Assembly: GCA_028023455.1 (NCBI GenBank)
Contig: JAQFVV010012398.1
Span: 4,054,682 to 4,118,681, forward strand
Origin: Epiperipatus broadwayi
Lineage: Eukaryota; Onychophora; Udeonychophora; Euonychophora; Peripatidae
DNA length: 64,000 nt
Reading direction: 5' to 3'
In this document: piece after piece, positions 37,151-48,158 of the stretch
Layout of the letters: each line of letters opens with the position of its first letter
How positions within the stretch are numbered: the stretch's first letter is position 1
Notes under the pieces: model-generated
The model's input: only the letters and a program-made list of their open reading frames with translations
The model's database searches: none
What the model was told of the DNA's origin: nothing
Position numbers and translations under genes: made by a program

Positions 37151-38048
37151 AACTGCAAAAAACAAAAACAAAAAATAGATGTACAAAAGGAAGCATTTTA
37201 CCAATAAATTTTTTACTGAAAGAAAAAAATGTATGAAGAAAAAAAGAATTAAAATTCTTTTTTGAAAATTATCTATCTATTAAGAAGTGAACATCTAGAG
37301 TTTTGCAAAATGGTAAAAAGAGTTAATAATATATATATAAAATATAATTGTGAAATCGAAAGAAAAGCTATAGAAAAGATTAAGTCCCAAAAATATAAAA
37401 TAACATTTTTGTATTGGAAGGAAAGTTATTTCTACAATAAGAAGAAAAGATTAAACTATTACTAAAAAAAGAGATGAGATCATGGAATACATAGAAGAGT
37501 TCTCTAACGAATTATTTAGTAATAAGGGCAAGAAAATGAAATATTCCATACAATTGTTATATCTTCTACATTGCAGTATTTTGTATAAAGTCATGTGGAT
37601 GAGACATGCAATTAAATTTATGTAGAAGAAAAAGCTATTGGTATTTTTTATAAAGATAAAAAAATAGAAAGATTATTGGCAAAGCATTTTACCCAATCTT
37701 TTAATGATAAAAATGTATGTGATAAATGAAAGAATAATATTGATATTTAAAAAATATGATAAAAAAATTACAAACCTATCAATCTTCTATCAGTTGTATA
37801 TAAAATATTCATCAAGATAATTACAACTCGTTTACAATGAACTTTAGATCCCAACCAATTAAAAAAAAAAAGCTGGATTTAAAAATGTTTTATCATCGTG
37901 GATAACATCCAAATAATGAGAGAAGTTATTAAAAGATCTAAGTAATATATAGGGGTTTGAATTCAGACTGTCACACGATCCTCAATTCTCCAAGTCATCT
38001 CATATTGCTGACCCACCTGATCACACACATGTTAAAAAGATAAATAAT

Positions 38049-38094
38049 AACCAATGTACATATTTCATGCTAAACCAGCAATCATCAGTTGGTT
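38049..38094 (-). ncRNA. hammerhead ribozyme-like motif, family B
   Basis: On the minus strand: stem I 5' AACCAA, core CTGATGA, stem II TGCT-GGTTT-AGCA flanked by a U-U apposition, GAA, an eight-base helix III ATATGTAC, position 17 A, then stem I 3' TTGGTT. Stem I is a perfect 6-bp match and stem II 4 bp. The one departure is C instead of U at 16.1, which the plus-strand sister copy does not have. Activity is therefore uncertain for this copy. Confidence 0.5.
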
Positions 38095-38568
38095 CAGGTT
38101 ACTATCTCCACACATATATACAATCAATGCTCAGCTTTATATTAAGATAGCCAATCTTCATACTTTAATGGACATGAGATGGCATGGAGAGTTGAGAGTC
38201 ATATGAAAGTCTGAGTTTGAACCCCTATATATTACATTGTATATGTGCAGGTGGGTGTAAGCCTGTACAGTGTATTAAATTACATATTTGAACATAGTGT
38301 GTTAAAGGTCTGCCCATCCCTTGCATATGTATGTGAATGGATTATTCTCCAGTACATAGTCAGAATGACTAACTGTCAACATTGGTAGAATGACAATCTT
38401 GGCACTAACACGGGCTTTGAACATTCCATCATCAGATTTTCAATGAAATGGATGTCTGAAGAGATGTGAGTTGGAGTAGTTTGAAGCCTGTCCATTAAAG
38501 TATGAAGATTGGCTATCTTAATACAAAGCTGAGCACTGATTGTATGTATGTGTGGAGATAGTAATCTG

Positions 38569-38614
38569 AACCAACTGATGATTGCTGGTTTAGCATGAAA
38601 TATGTATATTGATG
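38569..38614 (+). ncRNA. hammerhead ribozyme-like motif, family B, sister copy
   Basis: Stem I 5' AACCAA (38569-38574), core CTGATGA (38575-38581), stem II TGCT (38583-38586)/AGCA (38592-38595) with loop GGTTT, GAA (38597-38599), helix III ATATGTAT (38600-38607; self-complementary with central G-U wobbles), A17 (38608), stem I 3' TTGATG with the first three pairs retained. Conserved core bases are intact; stem I has a C-A mismatch at the fourth pair. Confidence 0.5.
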
Positions 38615-40719
38615 ATTATTTATCTTTTCAACATGTGTGTGATCAGGTGGGTCAGTAATATGAGATGGCTTGGAGAGTTGAGGGTCATGTGAAAGTCTGA
38701 GTTCGAACCCCTATATATTACATTATATATGTGCAGGTGTGTGTAGGCCTGTACAGTGTATTGTATTAAAAAATCTAATGAATATGGGCTACCATTATGC
38801 GTTGCATTTGTAAATTATAAAACGGTAGTTGACTCTATAAATATTTGTCTAGATTATAAAACGGTATTTGATTCTATAAATATTTGTGTAGTGATTAAAG
38901 CATTAGATTATCAAGATGTAAACCCAGAATATTATTATATTCTGAAGAATATTTATCAAAATGCAACCGCAGTGATTAGATATTAAAAAAGATTAACGCT
39001 GAGAAAGATATATGATAAAGTGATTTCATATTTCCAAAATTTTTTAAAGCAGTTTTACAATTAATATTAATGGATTAAAATGGGAAGTTAAGGAAACAAA
39101 AATAAATGGAAATTATGTAAATAAACTAGATTTTGATGTGTTTGTTTGCAAATAATGTTTCAGAGATTCAGAAAATGTTGCAAAAATTAACATATGAAAG
39201 AAACTCAGAATTAAAGGTAAATGTTAAAATGTTCAGTGGATTTTCTGAGAAGAAAATAAATATTGATAATCACAAATTAGAGAAATTACCACATATAAAT
39301 ATGTTGGTCAGATTATTAATACAGATGAAAATATAGTGAATTAAATTAATCACAGGATAAAACTTGGGTAGAGTGTTTCTGTAGACTAATATTAAAAGAA
39401 AATATGCTAATGTGTTTGACAAAAAAAAGGTATTAACATATGAGTTTAACCAGTTCTGAGTTATTGACATGAGAAGCGCAATACAAAGACTTCAGACCAC
39501 TCAATAAAATATGGAGAGATGTATGCTAGGTATAATGAGATTGAAAATGAAATACATAGATGAGAGAATAAATATATATTCGCTTAGAGGTTGAACTCGC
39601 ACCTTTAGATTTTTGAATATTGAATTTAAGGCAAACGCTCACTAGCACCATCAAAAGAATTAGGAAATTTAAATTGAACTAGGCTAAAAACTTATTGCTA
39701 AAAAGATGATATTTGATGTTGAATCCCAAAAGATTATAATAGACTTAGAAAGGGAGCATATTTGAGATGGATGAATGATGCTAGGAATTTTGTTGGTCCA
39801 ACATAGAGAAGAGATGTTATGGATTGAAAAAAATAGATTAAACTTGAAAAGGCTTCTATCCTGAAGTGGATTAATAATGAAAAATGTTGAACTTGAAATT
39901 TTACAATTAATTTCAGTTTTTTGTTTCATTACATATATATATTTAGAGGGGGGAAAGAATGTATTAAAAAAATAGTTCTGTCATATTCTTTGAATCATTA
40001 TTCATAATTACAATTGATAAGAATCAATTAATAACTGATTGTTAAAAATTAATTATTTTGATTGCTTTTCTGATCCATTATCTAGACTTATTTACCTTTA
40101 GGCATTTAATAGTACAGATGCCTTTGAAGTGTCTATATGTATGAGATATGGGATATATGTGTGCATGCATATATAATATTGAGCCAATTATTTTGACTTA
40201 ACAAAAAATTTGCAAACTCTATTATAATAATAAAAAAATATTTAATTATATTCTAATTTTAATACATTTTAAAAAATAAATTATTTTTTAAAAAATACAT
40301 TTTTGACTCTTTAAAGTATAGCAAAAAATAATTTGCAGCTCTTGAATAACTAATTAGATGAAAAATAAAAAGATATGATTGGTCAGTAAAATTATTCTCA
40401 AAGAAGTTGGAATGTTTTAGTTTCCTTGTGTAAACATAAAGGTTGTCCTTAAAAATATATACATTTTGAGCTAATATTTAATTTTTTTAAAAACTTAAAT
40501 TATAGCATTTTATTAATGTTTCTGAAGGATAATTGACATGCTGGGTTACATAAAGTAAGATCCATAGAGTGCCAATAATAAATGAAATTTGTTATATGCC
40601 TAGAAAAATTATCACATGCTAGAGTAATTAATCCTCAGCATGATAATACACACAAATGCATAGCTGGACAATAAAATTCATTATAATCTACTTAAAAAAT
40701 GAATGTCAAGAAAATCTTC

Positions 40720-41000
40720 ATCTTAAACCATTACTGAGCTACTGTATTGTGAAAGTCCCATGTTAAAATCCAATTTTTCCAATCCCTAGCATTTTTTCTC
40801 CACATTATACCAAGCAAACTTCCTTATTTTATTCATCCACCTCACATTGGACTCATTATAGATTTTTTACAATCTTTTGAGATCCAATTTAAAACTTCAT
40901 CTGTCCATCTATTATCTTTCCTAAAAGTATGCCCAGTGCTGCTCAATTCAGTCTTTTACTTTTTTAAATGAAGTCAGTGATATCTGTTGGTTTTTCCAAG
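40720..41000 (-). pseudogene. retroelement C-terminal fragment
   Basis: The minus-strand translation gives NVRWMNKIRKFAWYNVEKKC then GLEKLDFNMGLSQYSSSVMV in nearly one frame, preceded by SFKLDLKRLKK-like sequence. This resembles the C-terminal tail of a retroelement polyprotein (R-W-M-D-x-I-x-K-F-A type), but I cannot name the clade. Flanks 39891-40720 and 41001-41570 show nothing else. Confidence 0.4.
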
Positions 41001-41570
41001 GTATTGCTGGATTCATTTAAAAAGCAATACCTCATATTCTAAATAAAATATTCAAATTAATTATCTACTACCCTGCAATAAAGAAAAAGTTATATAAATC
41101 AAAAAAGTTATTTTTGATTTACTGATAATAACAGAGTAATAAAAAAAATATAAAACTAGCTTCCAGTTGGATATATAAAGCTTCAATCTTAGTACAAAAA
41201 TGAAGATATGAAAGTGAACTTGGCAGAATAAATATTTTAATGATACTATTCTTATAATCCAATGGACATTTTAATCATAGAATGATACCAAAATAGTGAC
41301 ATTATATTTCAAAACTAGGAAAAATATGATTTTTGTTTACATATTTTGTGTCAAATAATTCTATAAATTTGATTTGTAATTATGATTTATTATTATAATG
41401 ATAATAATAATCAAAAATGAAAATTACTTTCACTATGCTAATTTTTTTCAGATAAATTATAATAAATAATAAAAATATTAAAAAAGAGCCTTTTTAGCAC
41501 ATGATTTTGTGCCTTTTTAAACGTTAATGTTAATCGATTATCACACATCAATCACTATCTAGTGTTTTAT

Positions 41571-41904
41571 GATGGAAGTAAATTAATAACAACAAAATGT
41601 GAATAAAACAAAATAAAATTATGATACAGAAATTCAATAAAATTTCAAAGAACTGATTATATTACACAACTATATACAGAATAAATAAAACATATCTTAC
41701 ACATTAGAAATATTACTTTATATAATTTAGATAATAATTGGTCAATTAAAAAAGAATGGGAAATTGAATAAAGTAGTATATTTTGTTTTATTTATTCTGT
41801 TTATTGTCATGTTATATGGTCAATTCTTTGAAATTTTATTGAATTTCTATATCATAATTTTATTGTTTTATTCAAGTTTTATTTTGTTATTTTTTATTTC
41901 CATC
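41571..41904. repeat. fold-back element with about 121-bp arms
   Basis: The left arm 41571-41691 (starting GATGGAAGTAAATTAAT) and right arm 41784-41904 (ending TTTATTTCCATC) are inverted copies sharing AGAAATTCAATAAAATTTCA. The spacer is 92 bp. There is no coding sequence. Identity is lower than in the 21.5-kb fold-back, so it is older. Confidence 0.7.
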
Positions 41905-42159
41905 ATAGCGTTCTATCTGCATAATTGGTTACCATTAAAATAGATGCTTAACATTTGAAAAGGCATAAAACTATGTATCAAATAAGTTCTTTTATGTATA
42001 AATTATATATATATATAGCTGCTTAATATTTTTAATAATTATTAGAAAGATGATAATAATGTATTTATAGGGTCATTTTTGAAAAAGATTATTGATATTT
42101 GAATTTTTTAAATATTTGAAATACAGGCATTCTTCATATACCTGAGCTTAATTGTAAAA

Positions 42160-42305
42160 ATAGTGGGGTTGAACTCAGACTTTCAAACATCTTCAACTAT
42201 CCACACTATTTTTCTATATGTGTGTGGTCATGTGTATCAGTGGTATGAGATAGTGTGGATAGTTGAAGGACGCTTTCTACGTCTGAGTTCAAATCTCTAT
42301 ATTTT
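42160..42305. repeat. short family B-type hairpin
   Basis: Left arm about 42169-42209 (GTTGAACTCAGACTTTC, CTTCAACTATCCACACTAT) and right arm about 42250-42293 are inverted. The ends GGGGTTGAACTCAGAC and GTCTGAGTTCAAATCTCTAT match the B-box-containing tail of family B. The hammerhead region is absent, so it is a truncated tail-to-tail pair. Confidence 0.6.
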
Positions 42306-42339
42306 AATATTTTTTTAATAAAAAGAGAGATTAAACCAT

Positions 42340-42645
42340 TAAGCATCACATGATCACATTTCCTATACTAGCACATTAATTGTTGATAAACAGAGCAAAA
42401 CTCTCCATACAGTATTGCCACCTGTGCTAAACAGAGTAATCAATGGATGCCAGAAGGCTTGTGCATAAAATCCCTATCTAATGCCTACTTATCCAATATC
42501 CCCACAAGCCAGAAACTAGTCTGGGGATATTGGATGAGTAGGCATTAGATAGGGATTTTATGCACAAGCCTTCTGGCATCCATTGATTACTCTGTTTAGC
42601 ACAGGTGGCAATACTGTATGGAGAGTTTTGCTCTGTTTATCAAAA
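42340..42645. repeat. family A near-perfect 119-bp palindrome, copy 4
   Basis: The left arm 42385-42503 and right arm 42523-42641 differ at a single position over 119 bp, with a 19-bp spacer (ACAAGCCAGAAACTAGTCT). The spacer and arms correspond to the hammerhead 3' half (GAA, ACTAGT, C17, TGGGG) and the downstream unit end; CTGATGA itself is deleted. The arms are far more alike than either is to other family A copies, pointing to recent inversion-duplication or gene conversion. Confidence 0.85.
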
Positions 42646-42864
42646 AGAGAGATTGTGTATGCAAGAATTCGATATTAAAGTATTTTCATATATAGATAGA
42701 TCTGGATATTAATTTAAAAAATTTTTGTTTTATATTCATGCAAAGGTGAGAATAAAGTAATTTCTCCTGGATTATTATTGTTAGCAAAAGTATTTATCAT
42801 TTAGCATAAGAATAATATTATTATTTAAAACTTATCTAAAGTTATGATTATTTATTAAGCACAT

Positions 42865-42980
42865 AGAAAAAGGCTTTAATCTTTATATGTGCCTTGAACA
42901 TTTATAATTGTCAAAAAAAACCATCATTTGACTATTATAAATGTTCAAAATGAATATGATAAAGATTAAAGCCTTTCTCT
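42865..42980. repeat. inverted repeat of about 52-bp arms
   Basis: Left arm 42865-42916 (AGAAAAAGGCTTTAATCTTT) and right arm 42928-42980 are inverted with a few mismatches, with the spacer an A-rich run. It is non-coding. From 42981 to 43950 I see no gene; two related pieces (GTAAATTTGACAGCATTAGG near 43365 and GTGAATTTGATAGCATTATG near 43592) suggest a local duplication. Confidence 0.6.
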
Positions 42981-43959
42981 AAAAATATTTAAGTCTTATC
43001 TCTAGAAATTGTAACTATGGAGTTAATTTACATCATTACCTGAAATTTAATTATTTGTCTAAGAAAAGAAATACTTGAAAGATGATATAAGCCAGGTCTT
43101 TTATTTTAACACAAGATGCACCTGGCCTATAAAAAAAAAGTCATTGTTTTTTTAACTGATTGCGTTAACAAATTGTTTTTAAGATTTAGTGTAAATTAAA
43201 TAAAATATTTTAATATTATATAAATATGAGAAATTCACAATTGAAAAAAAAATGTTTGGAATAACCTACTCTGTTTGGTACACTTCAGAAATGTACCCAG
43301 CAAGATTAAAGTTAAATTAATAAATCTAAATTAAAATTTTAAATATACTCATTATATCTGCCATGTAAATTTGACAGCATTAGGGACAACTGCTTTGTAA
43401 AAAAAAATATAGTTAATTAATGGCAGAATTATTCCCTTCACATAATAAAAATTAAGGATTATTAAATATAAAGGGTGAAATTACTCCCTTTGCATAAAAT
43501 GCTCATAATGTAAATTACAGTTTAGCTAAGTATAGTTATTAATTTATAAAAACAAATTTAAAGTTGTTTTTTTTTCCAAATTTTTCAGTTGTGAATTTGA
43601 TAGCATTATGAACAAATGTAATAGTTTTTAAAAAATTTATTGTAATTTAAAATGTGACATTGCGAACAAACATACATACATTCACATGTATTTTACATAC
43701 AGTAATAAGTTTGTCCCATTTTCTGAATTCTCATAATCAAAACAGTATTTAGTTTTAGATTCAAAATATATCTCACTCATATAATTTGCTTAAATCAATT
43801 ACCAATTGAATGAATCAAGATATTATTATTTGAGGTTAGGGATCAATGTAATTTTACTTCATAGTGTCTAGGCAAAAATAATATAATAACTATCATTTTT
43901 GTTTAATAATATTAAATATTTTTCCAATGAAGATTAATATCTTAAGATTACAAAGACTC

Positions 43960-44870
43960 CAGACATCTTATTACATCCTCAAGCCAGCCTCTTAAAGAGT
44001 TCAATCTGTTCTTCCCTTTTTTAATTGTATTTATCACAAACATATTCGCTAGTAATTATAATGTTGTTATACCTTAGCCCTAAGAGATTTATAAAATTAA
44101 TTTGATATCTTAATTATTTATTTAATTATGAATTTAAATTGGTCTCATAGATAAGAGTATCTATTTTTATAATAAAATGTGACAATTATTAAGAATGTTT
44201 TTGCATCATACATCATGTTAATATGTATGTGAATCTCTGTAAGTCTGGATATAGCTTCATCAGCTGTGCCACAATGATTAGTCAATAGTGAGAAAGAAAA
44301 ATTATGTTATTTGCAAATAATATATGATTCAAGACACATTTAGTTATCTAAATCTATTCAGAGAACAACCATGTCTGAAAATAGTCAGATTCTCAAAGAA
44401 TTGCTGAAATAAATTTATAAATAATACTAACATTCTAAAATTAATGTTAATTTGTCAGATAAAAAAAAAATCAACTTTTACCTGGCATCCACTTTGTTAT
44501 ATAGTAATAATTTCAAGCATGGGTATATCACTTTTCATTAGCAGCGATTTTAGTTTTTATATTTTATTAATCAAGCCAGTTTATCATTTTAATAATGATT
44601 TATATAAAGTTTTAATAATTTTAATAAACCCATATTTGGAAGTTTATTTAAATATTTGGAAATCTGATTTGTCATTTATCATAGTAACATTTTCAGACTT
44701 GGTTGTTCTATATGTATTATATTATCAGCATTATATATTTGATAATCTTTCTAAAATTATTAGCTTTACAATATGTATATATATAATCAGAGATAAAATT
44801 CTTCTGATTACATTTTACATTAATCGGTTCTGTTTGATTATAAAAGCTAAACATGATAGGTTGATTTTTT
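43960..44870 (-). pseudogene. possible L1-like RT relic
   Basis: In the minus-strand translation, broken frames give YGFIKIIKTLYKSLL, then SGCQVKVDF where RTs have Q-G-C-P-L-S-P-L-L-F, and about 50 residues later FANNIIFLS in place of FADD-I, with a C-terminal LNSLRGWLEDVIRCLES-like segment. Order and spacing fit a non-LTR RT, but decay is severe. The 142-codon plus-strand frame over 44444-44872 is probably a by-product of this AT-rich relic. Confidence 0.35.
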
Positions 44871-45029
44871 AAATTAACAAAGACTCTGACATATAACTGT
44901 TTAAAATAAATTAAAAACTGGGAAGTGGTATCGAATATATGTATACACAGATTATTATAATTTAATCTAAAGGTGTCAAATTTCTTGCACCCATAACTAA
45001 GCTATTATTCTTCCCATTTATTAAACTAG

Positions 45030-45615
45030 AAATTACCATATCATTTATAGCCCAGATATATATTTTAAATTTTAATTAAAATTAATATGTTCAATTTAAC
45101 ATAATTAAGAACAACAAATGGAATAATTAATTCATCTTTTTTATTTTTCCATATGTAATACTTTAAGTATATTCGACTTTCTGTTTCACCACATATAATT
45201 TAATCATGTAAATAATGGCATCTGAAAAAATTAAATGAATCTCAAGATGCATTTTATGAGAAACCATTAATTTAACCCAGATCACAATGTCTATTGTGCT
45301 TTTATTATACTTGTTCAGTATTTATTAATATCAAATTATAATTTATTGTGTGTCAATTGTATTGCAGACAGAACTATAATATCATTTTTTTTAATATCTT
45401 AATAATTATTAAAAACAGATTTTAGGTTACAAATTATCATATAATTTCTAGGTCAGATATACACTTTAAATTCTAATTATAGATAAATATATTTACTATT
45501 ATTAAACAAAAGTATGGAATAATCAATTCAACTACTTATTTAGTAGGATGTGGTAATAATTATATATACCATATGGGAAGTCATAAGTATATCTAAAGAT
45601 ATTTCACATGGAAAA
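45030..45615 (+). repeat. diverged direct duplication of about 180 bp
   Basis: A piece at about 45035-45200 (CATATCATTTATAGCCCAGA, AAATGGAATAATTAATTCA) is repeated in the same orientation at about 45433-45605 (CATATAATTTCTAGGTCAGA, TATGGAATAATCAATTCAA), separated by about 230 bp. No coding potential was seen, and nothing else is evident in 44880-45780. Confidence 0.4.
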
Positions 45616-45779
45616 AAAGGAATGAAATTCAATTAATTATTCTATGTGATTATCTATCATTACAATGAAATAATATAATTTTAGCTTAATAAATAATTAA
45701 TAATATAATAATCATTAAAATATATATTTAAACAAAACATAGTCATAGTTTGTGAATGCAGGAAATTTGGTAGATTTAG

Positions 45780-46090
45780 GCTGATAATGATATATATTAA
45801 GCAAGAACAATAGCCTTATAAGCGATTGTGATCTGAATAAACTGAAGAGTGCAGCTTTAGCATAAAATGCATTTTGAGAATCTTTATTCATGTGATTAGA
45901 ATATATGTAGTAAAATGAAATAAATATACATATATTGAATTGGTAATTTTAGAACATCAAAGCATTTGATGAATCTCATTTTGAATATGTTTCATGCCAG
46001 AATAGCATCTGCTATACTTTAAATGCATAATTTATTTGTGTGATACAAATTATAGACGATTTCATACTAAACATATTAAATAGATTAATT
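45780..46090. repeat. family B-related decayed fold-back
   Basis: Two inverted hammerhead-like traces occur. On the plus strand at 45835-45879 the core is CTGAAGA (allowed by the variable position 7), with stem II GTGC/GCAT, GAA changed to AAA and helix III ATGCAT (a palindrome). On the minus strand at 45977-46015 GCAGATG precedes CTATTCTGGCATGAAAC. The surrounding sequence resembles family B (TTTAGCATAAAAT). Both are too damaged to expect activity. I see no gene between here and 47290. Confidence 0.4.
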
Positions 46091-47289
46091 AACTATTCAT
46101 TTTTTAGATACTTATACATCTGTACATTACTAATATTATATACTATATGCAAAATATACTTTTGGATATATTTTTCATTGAAAAACATAAGCATATAACA
46201 TGACATATATATATATGCTCCATAAAAATAATGATTTCTTCCTCTTATATGAAATGGTAGGTTGCAAAAGATTTTTATTATTTGGAGTATGTTTGGTTGT
46301 TCCTCTAATAAGAATAAGTTTTGATAAATGTAATAATATATATAATATTTAAAATAGAGAATGTCATCACTCTAATGACAATTCTAATTCAAGTGCTTTG
46401 GGTGTATATAACAACGCAAAGGTGTTACTAATTAAAATTCAGAATTTTTTAAATATAAATATCAAATTTGCTTTCAAATAATTACAATAATACTCCCTCC
46501 CCCCTACATATCTCAAAGATTTAGTCTGCATTTTGTAGGCTGAAAATTAATTTGCTTATAATTAAAACCTAAATGTTTCAAAAATAGAGACTGAAGTGTG
46601 TACATTACATTATTTTAAAAGCGTATAGAAACAGCTTAATATTCCACTGCAGGGTAAAGACTTATTCATCATTCTTTAATAGAGGAATAATGAAGATATT
46701 AGCCATTAATTGATGAAGCTGTCTATAGGTTCCTTATTTGTTTTCATTCTAATTAAATACCAATTTATTAGCAAATAAATTTAATGACTAGATAAATTAG
46801 TTATAGACTAGTTATGGAAAAGAATTTGATGCTTGCTTAAAAATCCCAGCTAATAAAAAATAGTCATCCTTAGCATGTGATTGTATGAAATTGTTAATAA
46901 AATAATAAAAACTTTTTTCACAGATATCCACTAAAAAATAAATTGACTTAACTTTCATTGAAATAAAAATTATGATGCAAATGTTACATAAATAGAAATT
47001 AGTAGCAAAACAATAAAGGTTATAAAGTTGAAACTATTAATTTGAAATTCTTGTTTGATAAAAACCATAAAAATTAATAGATCATCCCACACTTTTATTT
47101 TTGAAAGCTGGACAAAATTTTTTTTTTTTTTTACTGCATTTAAGTGAATAAAAGCATTTCTTAAATTTTTTCCTTTTTTTTAGTTTGGTATATGTAACAC
47201 AAAATTGTCAAAACGAGGCAAATTTATTTGAATTAGATTTTATTTAGACAGAAAGATTAAAAACGGAATAAGGTTGAATAAAAAAATCA

Positions 47290-47865
47290 CTAAACATCAC
47301 ACGATCACCATTTCTTATGCTTACACAAGCTGTTTACGCAGAGGCTAAATTTTCTATACAGTAGCGCCACCAGTGCATGGTGGCACTACTGTATCGAGAA
47401 TTTGGCCTCTGCATAAACAGCTTGTGCAAACATAAGAAATGGTGATCTGATGTTGAGTGGTTTAAAATCAACCCTGCCTAATAGGAATATGGTGACTGTG
47501 TTTATTAAAGAACCAAAGACTCCAAAAATTATGGATGCTAAACTGAGTTCAGATCTATACTATTATAGAATCTAATGAGCTTGAATTAAAAATTGTTTTC
47601 ATTTTGCACTCAAAGCTTTATAGTTAGCTAATAAGGTAAAAGATGGCTGCTGGAGAGTTGCATTAGAACCTAAGATCCATGCTCTTAGAGCCAAGCCACC
47701 TCACTGATGAAAGCCACAAGCTAGAAACTAGTCTGGGGATATTGGATGAGTAGGCACCAGATAGGGATTTTATGCACAAACCTTCTTGCATCCATTGATT
47801 ACTCTGGCTTGCACTGTAGGGGCTACTACATGGAGAGTTTAGTCTTTGTGTAAATAGAAAATCAG
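47290..47865. repeat. family A repeat, copy 5 (best preserved unit)
   Basis: An inverted partial unit (about 47295-47379) meets the start of a plus-oriented unit at 47380 without a loop. The unit runs about 440 bp, and its first 45-50 bp (GGCACTACTGTATCGAGAAT region, 47382 on) recur, diverged, at 47821 on, giving short terminal direct repeats. The unit contains the interior TTGCATTAGAACCTAAGATC and an intact hammerhead core at 47691-47745. The arrangement inverted-partial then tail-unit-tail is the same as in family B and in PLEs. Confidence 0.85.
47691..47745 (+). ncRNA. hammerhead ribozyme-like motif, best copy of family A
   Basis: Outer stem I CCAA (47691-47694)/TTGG (47742-47745); inner stem I CCTCA (47699-47703)/TGGGG (47734-47738, one U-G pair); core CTGATGA (47704-47710); stem II AGC (47712-47714)/GCT (47720-47722) with loop CACAA; GAA (47724-47726); helix III ACTAGT (47727-47732), a perfect palindrome; C17 (47733). 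Predicted cleavage follows 47733. The A-A apposition 47711/47723 replaces the usual G-C at 10.1/11.1, and stem II is short, so rate may be low. All other invariant bases are present. Confidence 0.65.
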
Positions 47866-48158
47866 TTGATCTACTTTTCAATGAATGATTTAGTATAAAT
47901 TACAAAAAAGGCTGGTAGATATTGCTACCATCAATTTTACTTATAAAATTAAAAAAATTTAATTTTTCACTTATTTTTAGCTAAAATTGTTTGTGAACTC
48001 TAATAAAAATGTACTGTTAGCAGATATATATGTATTCAAAGTTTCAACTAGATCAGAAACTAGAAAAATGGGTAAAAGCTGACGTAAAATATCTGGATGA
48101 AAAGGCAAAAAACAGACTAAGTTACCTCAATTAGATTAGTTCTTTTCTTAATTTGAAT

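Larger units (their letters stand above)
37942..38764 (+). mobile_element. family B hammerhead-bearing repeat inserted in the RT, with TSD
   Basis: The RT frame is split by 823 bp flanked by a 14-bp duplication: ATTAAAAGATCTAA (37928-37941) and ATTAAAAAATCTAA (38765-38778), 13/14 identical. The insertion has an inverted partial unit at the left (about 37943-38165), then a unit tail (38166-38290), then a full plus-oriented unit ending in the same tail (38648-38764); the tails repeat 482 bp apart. Each tail includes GAGTTCGAACCCC or GAGTTTGAACCCC, which fits a tRNA/pol III B box. Two hammerhead-like motifs lie in the opposed arms (38049-38094 minus and 38569-38614 plus). Confidence 0.8.
37768..39890 (+). 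pseudogene. non-LTR retrotransposon RT remnant, interrupted
   Basis: The 5' part (37768-37941) reads YKPINLLSVVYKIFIKIITT, the RT palm entry of non-LTR RTs, and stops at an inserted repeat. Beyond the insertion (38765 on) the same protein resumes with SNEYGLPLCVAFVNYKTV, LDYQDVNPEYYYILKNIYQN and ATAVIRY. It then continues in broken frames, with INHRIKLGRV and RLQTTQxNMERCMLGI (the C-terminal region of such elements), to about 39890. The YADD motif is not cleanly preserved. A 39-nt tandem duplication lies inside the RT at 38814-38889. Confidence 0.7.

Noticed and set aside
37262-37465. 67-codon Lys-rich ORF between gag-like and RT pieces
   Set aside because: Lys/Ile/Tyr-rich translation expected by chance here; no match to a known retroelement region that I can defend.
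44444-44872. 142-codon plus-strand open frame, the second longest in the window
   Set aside because: Starts at a TTG, composition is hydrophobic low-complexity as expected from AT-rich DNA, no domain; the opposite strand shows traces of a non-LTR RT in the right order.
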